Shown piece after piece: positions 60,659-64,000 of a stretch of 64,000 nt of DNA. Position 1 is the stretch's first letter, and every line of letters begins with the position of its first letter. The stretch covers positions 310,001 through 374,000 of the forward strand of contig NZ_JAIETU010000002.1 in the NCBI RefSeq assembly GCF_019744875.1, written 5' to 3'. Under the pieces are notes generated by a model that did no database searches, was not told where the DNA came from, and was given only the letters and a program-made list of their open reading frames with translations. The translations under genes and the position numbers were made by a program. Origin of the DNA: Hyphomicrobium sp. GTDB lineage: Bacteria; Pseudomonadota; Alphaproteobacteria; Rhizobiales; Hyphomicrobiaceae.

Positions 60659-61966
60659 ATGATTCCCCGCTATTCACGCCCCGAGATGACCGCGATCTGG
60701 ACCCCCGAGACGCGCTTCCGGATCTGGTTTGAAATCGAGGCCCACGCCGCGTCCGCCATGGCGCAGCTCGGCGTGATTCCGGCCGCGGCGGCGCAGGTCA
60801 TCTGGGACAAGGGCTCCAAGGCCGTCTTCGACACCCAGCGCATCGACGAGATCGAGGCGGTGACGAAGCACGACGTGATCGCCTTCCTGACCCATCTCGC
60901 CGAGCACGTCGGGGCGGACGCGCGCTTCGTGCACCAGGGCATGACCTCATCGGACGTGCTGGACACGTGCCTCAACGTGCAGCTCGTGCGTGCCGCCGAC
61001 ATTCTGATCGCGGGCGTCGACCGCCTGCTCGCCGCCCTCAAAACGCGCGCGTTCGAGCACAAGAACACCGTCACCATCGGGCGCAGCCACGGCATCCATG
61101 CCGAGCCGACGACGTTCGGCGTCAAGCTCGCGTTCGCGCACGCCGAATTCCAGCGCGCGCGCGAACGCCTCGTCGCCGCCCGGCGTGAGGTCGCCACCTG
61201 CGCCATCTCGGGCGCGGTCGGCACGTTCGCCAACATCGATCCGCGCGTTGAAGTCTACGTGGCGGAGAAGCTCGGCCTCGAAGCCGAACCCGTCTCGACA
61301 CAGGTCATTCCGCGCGACCGGCACGCCATGTACTTCGCGACGCTCGGCGTGGTGGCGTCCTCGATCGAGCGGCTCGCGACCGAGATCCGCCATCTGCAGC
61401 GCACCGAGGTACTGGAAGCCGAAGAGTTCTTCTCGGCCGGGCAGAAGGGCTCGTCGGCCATGCCGCACAAGCGCAACCCCGTGCTGACCGAGAACCTTGT
61501 GGGGCTGGCGCGCATGGTGCGCTCCTACGCCATGCCGGCGATGGAGAACGTGGCGCTCTGGCATGAGCGCGACATCTCGCACTCGTCCGTCGAGCGCATG
61601 ATCGGTCCGGACGCGACGGTGACGCTGGACTTCGCGCTGGCGCGGCTCGCGGGCGTGATCGAGAAGCTCGTCATCTACCCCGAGGCCATGAAGCGGAACC
61701 TCGACAAGCTTGGCGGGCTGCACAATTCCCAGCGCGTGCTGCTGGCGCTGACGCAGGCGGGCGCCTCGCGCGAGGAGGCCTACGCGATGGTTCAGCGCAA
61801 CGCGATGAAGACGTGGGAAACGGGCGCCGACTTCCTGACTGAGCTCAAGGCCGACAAGGATGTGACGGCGAAGGTGCCCGTGGCGGCGCTCGAAGAGATG
61901 TTCGACCTCGGCTATCACCTCAAGCACGTCGACACGATCTTCACGCGCGTGTTCGGCACGGCGTAA
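60659..61966 (+). CDS. purB: Adenylosuccinate lyase
   Basis: 435 residues from the ATG at 60659; upstream in-frame sequence is not conserved in the family. The start IPRYSRPEMTAIWTPETRFR is characteristic. Catalytic motifs are TKHDVIAFLTHLAEHVGADA, FVHQGMTSSDVLDTCLNVQL, TIGRSHGIHAEPTTFGVKLA and the signature GSSAMPHKRNPVLTENLVGL. It cleaves adenylosuccinate and SAICAR in purine synthesis. The SecY-like gene follows after 55 bases on the same strand. Confidence 0.97.
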   Translation: MIPRYSRPEMTAIWTPETRFRIWFEIEAHAASAMAQLGVIPAAAAQVIWDKGSKAVFDTQRIDEIEAVTKHDVIAFLTHLAEHVGADARFVHQGMTSSDVLDTCLNVQLVRAADILIAGVDRLLAALKTRAFEHKNTVTIGRSHGIHAEPTTFGVKLAFAHAEFQRARERLVAARREVATCAISGAVGTFANIDPRVEVYVAEKLGLEAEPVSTQVIPRDRHAMYFATLGVVASSIERLATEIRHLQRTEVLEAEEFFSAGQKGSSAMPHKRNPVLTENLVGLARMVRSYAMPAMENVALWHERDISHSSVERMIGPDATVTLDFALARLAGVIEKLVIYPEAMKRNLDKLGGLHNSQRVLLALTQAGASREEAYAMVQRNAMKTWETGADFLTELKADKDVTAKVPVAALEEMFDLGYHLKHVDTIFTRVFGTA

Positions 61967-62021
61967 CGCATCACGCCTTCGGGATCTGGTGCTTCCGGCA
62001 CGGCATGCGCTAGGATCGCGC

Positions 62022-63155
62022 ATGCTCACCCTGCCCGCCGCCCGCTGGACCCAGCCCGAATTCATCCGTCGCCTCGCCGTCACCTTCGCGGTGCTGGCGC
62101 TCTATCGTGTTGGCAGCAACGTACCGCTGCCGGGCATCGATGCCGCGCTTCTGTACGCGCAGGCTCCCATGCGCGGATCGGGCGCCTACATCGGGCTCGT
62201 GTCGATCATGACGCTCGGCATGACGCCGCTCTTGTCGGCGCTGATCCTCGTCGAGATGACGAAGACGTTCTGGCCGGGCTTCTGCGCGTGGGCGGCCGTG
62301 CCTCGCAAAGCCCATCGGATCGAGATCGCCGCGGTGGCCGGCGCGCTCCTGATTGCCGCGCTTCAGGCCGGCGGGCTCGCGCTCGCGCTCGAGCAGGTCG
62401 TCGGGCTCGTTCCCGAGCCTGGGTTCGGCTTCCGGGCGGGCGTCGTGGTCTCCCTGATGGCCGCGATGGCGGTTCTGATCTGGCTTGCGGCCGTGATTTC
62501 GCAACATGGCATTGGGCACGGCTTCTGGATCCTGCTGGCTGCACCCCTCATCGTGACCTTGACCCAGCGCGTGATCGAACGGGCCGGCGACTTCGGGCCG
62601 GCCGGGCCGACGGGGATTGCGCTCACGGTCCTCATGCTGGCCGTCTCGATCGCGGTGCTGGCCGCGCTGCTCAACGCGAAGCCGCCTCTCAGCGAACCGA
62701 CTGAGCCGGCCTGGGCCAGCATTCTCGGCTTCGCGCTCGTGACGTGGGTCGTGACGGGGGCATGGGTCGCTGTCGCGCTCCTCGCGCCGGAGTATGCGCC
62801 GCCCTTCGAGCAGGTGTCCCTCTACGACGCGCTGCTGCTGCTCAGCCTTGTGTGCGTGGTGCTGGTCGTCGTGATGCGGCGGCGGAGTCTCGGAAGCGCG
62901 ACCGGCGCTTCCGCAGCGGCTGCGGCGATGCCGCTCGCCGGAGCGTTGGTCGGGCTCGTTGTATTCGGGATGGTGCTTTCACATATATCGCACGCGCCAC
63001 TCCTCATTCCTCCGACGAAGGTTCTGCTGCTTGCGGCAGCGGGGCTTATCGTCCTACAGGGCATGGCGCGCCCCGAATACGAGCCGGCGGCGACGCCCTC
63101 CACGTCGACGCCTTCCAACTCCGGGGCCGTTTCACCACCCGATCCCCAGTCCTGA
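62022..63155 (+). CDS. SecY-like membrane protein (divergent SecY paralogue)
   Basis: 377 residues from the ATG at 62022, shorter than the usual 430-450 of SecY. The N-terminal third follows SecY: helix 1 end FAVLALYRVGSNVPLPGIDA (residues about 22-41; SecY has YRxGxxIPxPGI) and the helix 2b equivalent SIMTLGMTPLLSALILVEMT. The helix 4-5 loop ISQHGIGHGFWILLAAPLIV corresponds to SecY ITERGIGNG. About ten membrane segments remain. The C-terminal half is degenerate, with the ribosome-binding loop reduced, and it ends in a low-complexity tail (EPAATPSTSTPSNSGAVSPP). Housekeeping secY normally lies in a ribosomal protein operon, so this is probably an extra, specialised copy. Function unknown. Confidence 0.8.
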   Translation: MLTLPAARWTQPEFIRRLAVTFAVLALYRVGSNVPLPGIDAALLYAQAPMRGSGAYIGLVSIMTLGMTPLLSALILVEMTKTFWPGFCAWAAVPRKAHRIEIAAVAGALLIAALQAGGLALALEQVVGLVPEPGFGFRAGVVVSLMAAMAVLIWLAAVISQHGIGHGFWILLAAPLIVTLTQRVIERAGDFGPAGPTGIALTVLMLAVSIAVLAALLNAKPPLSEPTEPAWASILGFALVTWVVTGAWVAVALLAPEYAPPFEQVSLYDALLLLSLVCVVLVVVMRRRSLGSATGASAAAAAMPLAGALVGLVVFGMVLSHISHAPLLIPPTKVLLLAAAGLIVLQGMARPEYEPAATPSTSTPSNSGAVSPPDPQS

Positions 63156-63199
63156 GCGCGATCCCCATCCGCGCGAACGGTTTTTTCGCGAGAGGTTCC

Positions 63200-63781
63200 A
63201 TGCGCACGTCCGACGTCGATATCCTGATCGTCCCCGGCTGGTCGGGGTCCGGCGAAGACCATTGGCAGACGCGTTGGGAGCGCACGCTCAAAACGGCGCG
63301 TCGCGTCGAGCAGGAGGACTGGTACGCGCCGGATGCCGAGGCGTGGGTGGGCCGCATCATCGAGAACGCCGTGCAAAGCGCGCGGCCCGTGGTCATCGTG
63401 GCGCATAGCCTCGGCGTGCCTGCGGTGGCCCACATGGCGAAGCGGATTCCGAAGGGCTTCATTTCGGGGGCGTTCCTCGTCGCGCCCGCGGATGTCGATC
63501 ACGCGAGCGCCTGGCCGGTGACGGAAGGGCTCAAGTTCGATGCCACGGCGAGCGGATTTTCGCCGCTGCCGGGCGAGCCGTTTCCGTTTCCGTCCGTGCT
63601 GGTGGCGTCGTCGACCGACCCCTACTGCAGCATGGAGCGCGCGACCGCGCTGGCCAATGGCTGGGGGTCAACGCTGGTGGAGGCCGGGGACGCCGGTCAC
63701 ATCAACAGCGCGTCCGGCTTCGGGCCGTGGCCCGATGGCGTGCTGCGATTCGGCGCCTTCCTCAGGACGCTCGAGGCATAG
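63200..63781 (+). CDS. RBBP9/YdeN-type alpha/beta hydrolase
   Basis: 193 residues from the ATG at 63200 (AGAGG upstream); the longer frame overlaps the SecY-like gene and is not hydrolase-like. Family features are DVDILIVPGWSGSGEDHWQT, nucleophile elbow VVIVAHSLGVPAVAHMAKRI, GAFLVAPADVDHASAWPVTE, acidic residue SSTDPYCSMERATALANGWG and histidine in VEAGDAGHINSASGFGPWPD. The Ser-Asp-His triad is therefore complete. Substrates of this small cytoplasmic serine hydrolase family are mostly unknown. It starts 44 bases after the SecY-like gene. Confidence 0.92.
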   Translation: MRTSDVDILIVPGWSGSGEDHWQTRWERTLKTARRVEQEDWYAPDAEAWVGRIIENAVQSARPVVIVAHSLGVPAVAHMAKRIPKGFISGAFLVAPADVDHASAWPVTEGLKFDATASGFSPLPGEPFPFPSVLVASSTDPYCSMERATALANGWGSTLVEAGDAGHINSASGFGPWPDGVLRFGAFLRTLEA

Positions 63782-63822
63782 TCGCGCTCGAGGAGCCGCC
63801 GGCCGCACGCTCAAAGGAAAGT

Positions 63823-63848
63823 GGCCAGCGGGCCTGAACCCGCTGGCC
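63823..63848. terminator. Hairpin between convergent genes
   Basis: A perfect 10-bp stem GGCCAGCGGG (63823-63832) / CCCGCTGGCC (63839-63848) with a six-base loop, placed between the hydrolase stop and the convergent zeta-subunit stop. On the minus strand ACTTTCCTTT follows, a weak T-rich tail. It probably ends the minus-strand transcript. Confidence 0.7.
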
Positions 63849-63858
63849 GATCTCGTGC

Positions 63859-64000
63859 TTACTTCGCCGATTCGATTTCGGTCACGGCCTTGGCCAGGAA
63901 CTCGGTCATGGCCTGGCGGATCTCGGCGTCGGCGATCGTCACGCCCTTGTCGGCGAAATCCTGCTTCACCTTGCGCAGCACGTCGTCATCGCCCTTCTCG
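63859..64000 (-). CDS. F1-ATPase inhibitor zeta subunit (DUF1476), C-terminal part
   Basis: The last 46 residues are visible; the start lies beyond the right edge. The segment EKGDDDVLRKVKQDFADKGV, then TIADAEIRQAMTEFLAKAVT and EIESAK, matches the end of alphaproteobacterial DUF1476 proteins. These are the zeta subunits that inhibit ATP hydrolysis by F1F0-ATP synthase in Paracoccus and relatives. In many Hyphomicrobiales the gene sits next to purC, which would fit the purB here, but the next gene is outside the window. Confidence 0.85.
   Translation of the reverse strand, partial: EKGDDDVLRKVKQDFADKGVTIADAEIRQAMTEFLAKAVTEIESAK

Noticed and set aside
60252-60677. 141-codon open frame antisense to the purB leader
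   Set aside because: Basic, cysteine-scattered composition without domain features, and it overlaps the purB start; most likely chance.

Overview
The window reads as a chromosomal segment of a G+C-rich, methylotrophic alphaproteobacterium of the Hyphomicrobiales (Hyphomicrobium or a close relative). This rests on a complete Ca-type methanol dehydrogenase operon in the mxaFJGIRSACKLDEH order, a truncated XoxF-type dehydrogenase at the left edge, a third PQQ alcohol dehydrogenase, Sox genes, and an alphaproteobacterial F1-ATPase zeta subunit at the right edge. No identification beyond this level is possible from the sequence alone.

Layout. 1-3.0 kb: XoxF-type dehydrogenase (partial), a SUMF1-fold protein and a quinoprotein-associated SoxYZ fusion. 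3.1-4.3 kb: a serine hydrolase. 4.4-16.1 kb: the mxa operon on the minus strand, closed by a strong terminator at about 4.45 kb and carrying stem-loops after mxaF and mxaI. 16.5-17.8 kb: divergent lipoprotein and MxaB-like response regulator. 17.9-19.6 kb: three small exported proteins. 20.0-24.6 kb: an ExaA-like PQQ alcohol dehydrogenase with a secreted pentapeptide-repeat protein, PedF-like cytochrome c and cytochrome b561. 24.6 kb: a CAU tRNA. 25.2-31.2 kb: a TetR / APC permease / GlnT-GMAS ligase / creatininase-family hydrolase / APH-type kinase locus. 31.3-32.8 kb: an A+T-richer DUF4041-GIY-YIG membrane protein. 33-37 kb: soluble double-PAS chemoreceptor, FeeM-like acyltransferase and two tandem Cys-rich secreted peptides. 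37-41.7 kb: cyclophilin-like protein, KAS II, ACP and acyl-CoA ligase. 41.8-49.4 kb: GNAT, Tat-exported intradiol dioxygenase and a beta-oxidation operon. 49.7-52.5 kb: sulfide dehydrogenase flavoprotein, Sox thioredoxin, SoxY and SoxZ. 52.7 kb: a double CDGSH protein. 53.1-59.8 kb: a complete Liv-type ABC importer with two binding proteins. 59.9-64 kb: small protein, PurB, a SecY-like paralogue, an RBBP9-type hydrolase and the ATPase zeta subunit.

How it works together. Periplasmic methanol and alcohol oxidation (MxaFI, XoxF, ExaA-like) passes electrons to c-type cytochromes (MxaG, PedF-like) and possibly a b561. MxaRSACKLD mature and metallate the enzyme, and MxaB-like signalling probably controls mxa. 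The SoxYZ-like carrier near xoxF and the genuine SoxYZ and flavoprotein genes suggest linked sulfur-carrier chemistry. The most interesting uncharacterised units are the 25-31 kb amine/glutamylamide locus with its 20-bp palindromic operator, and the SecY-like protein after purB. Next are the FeeM-like N-acyltransferase and the secreted pentapeptide/b561 module attached to the third quinoprotein.
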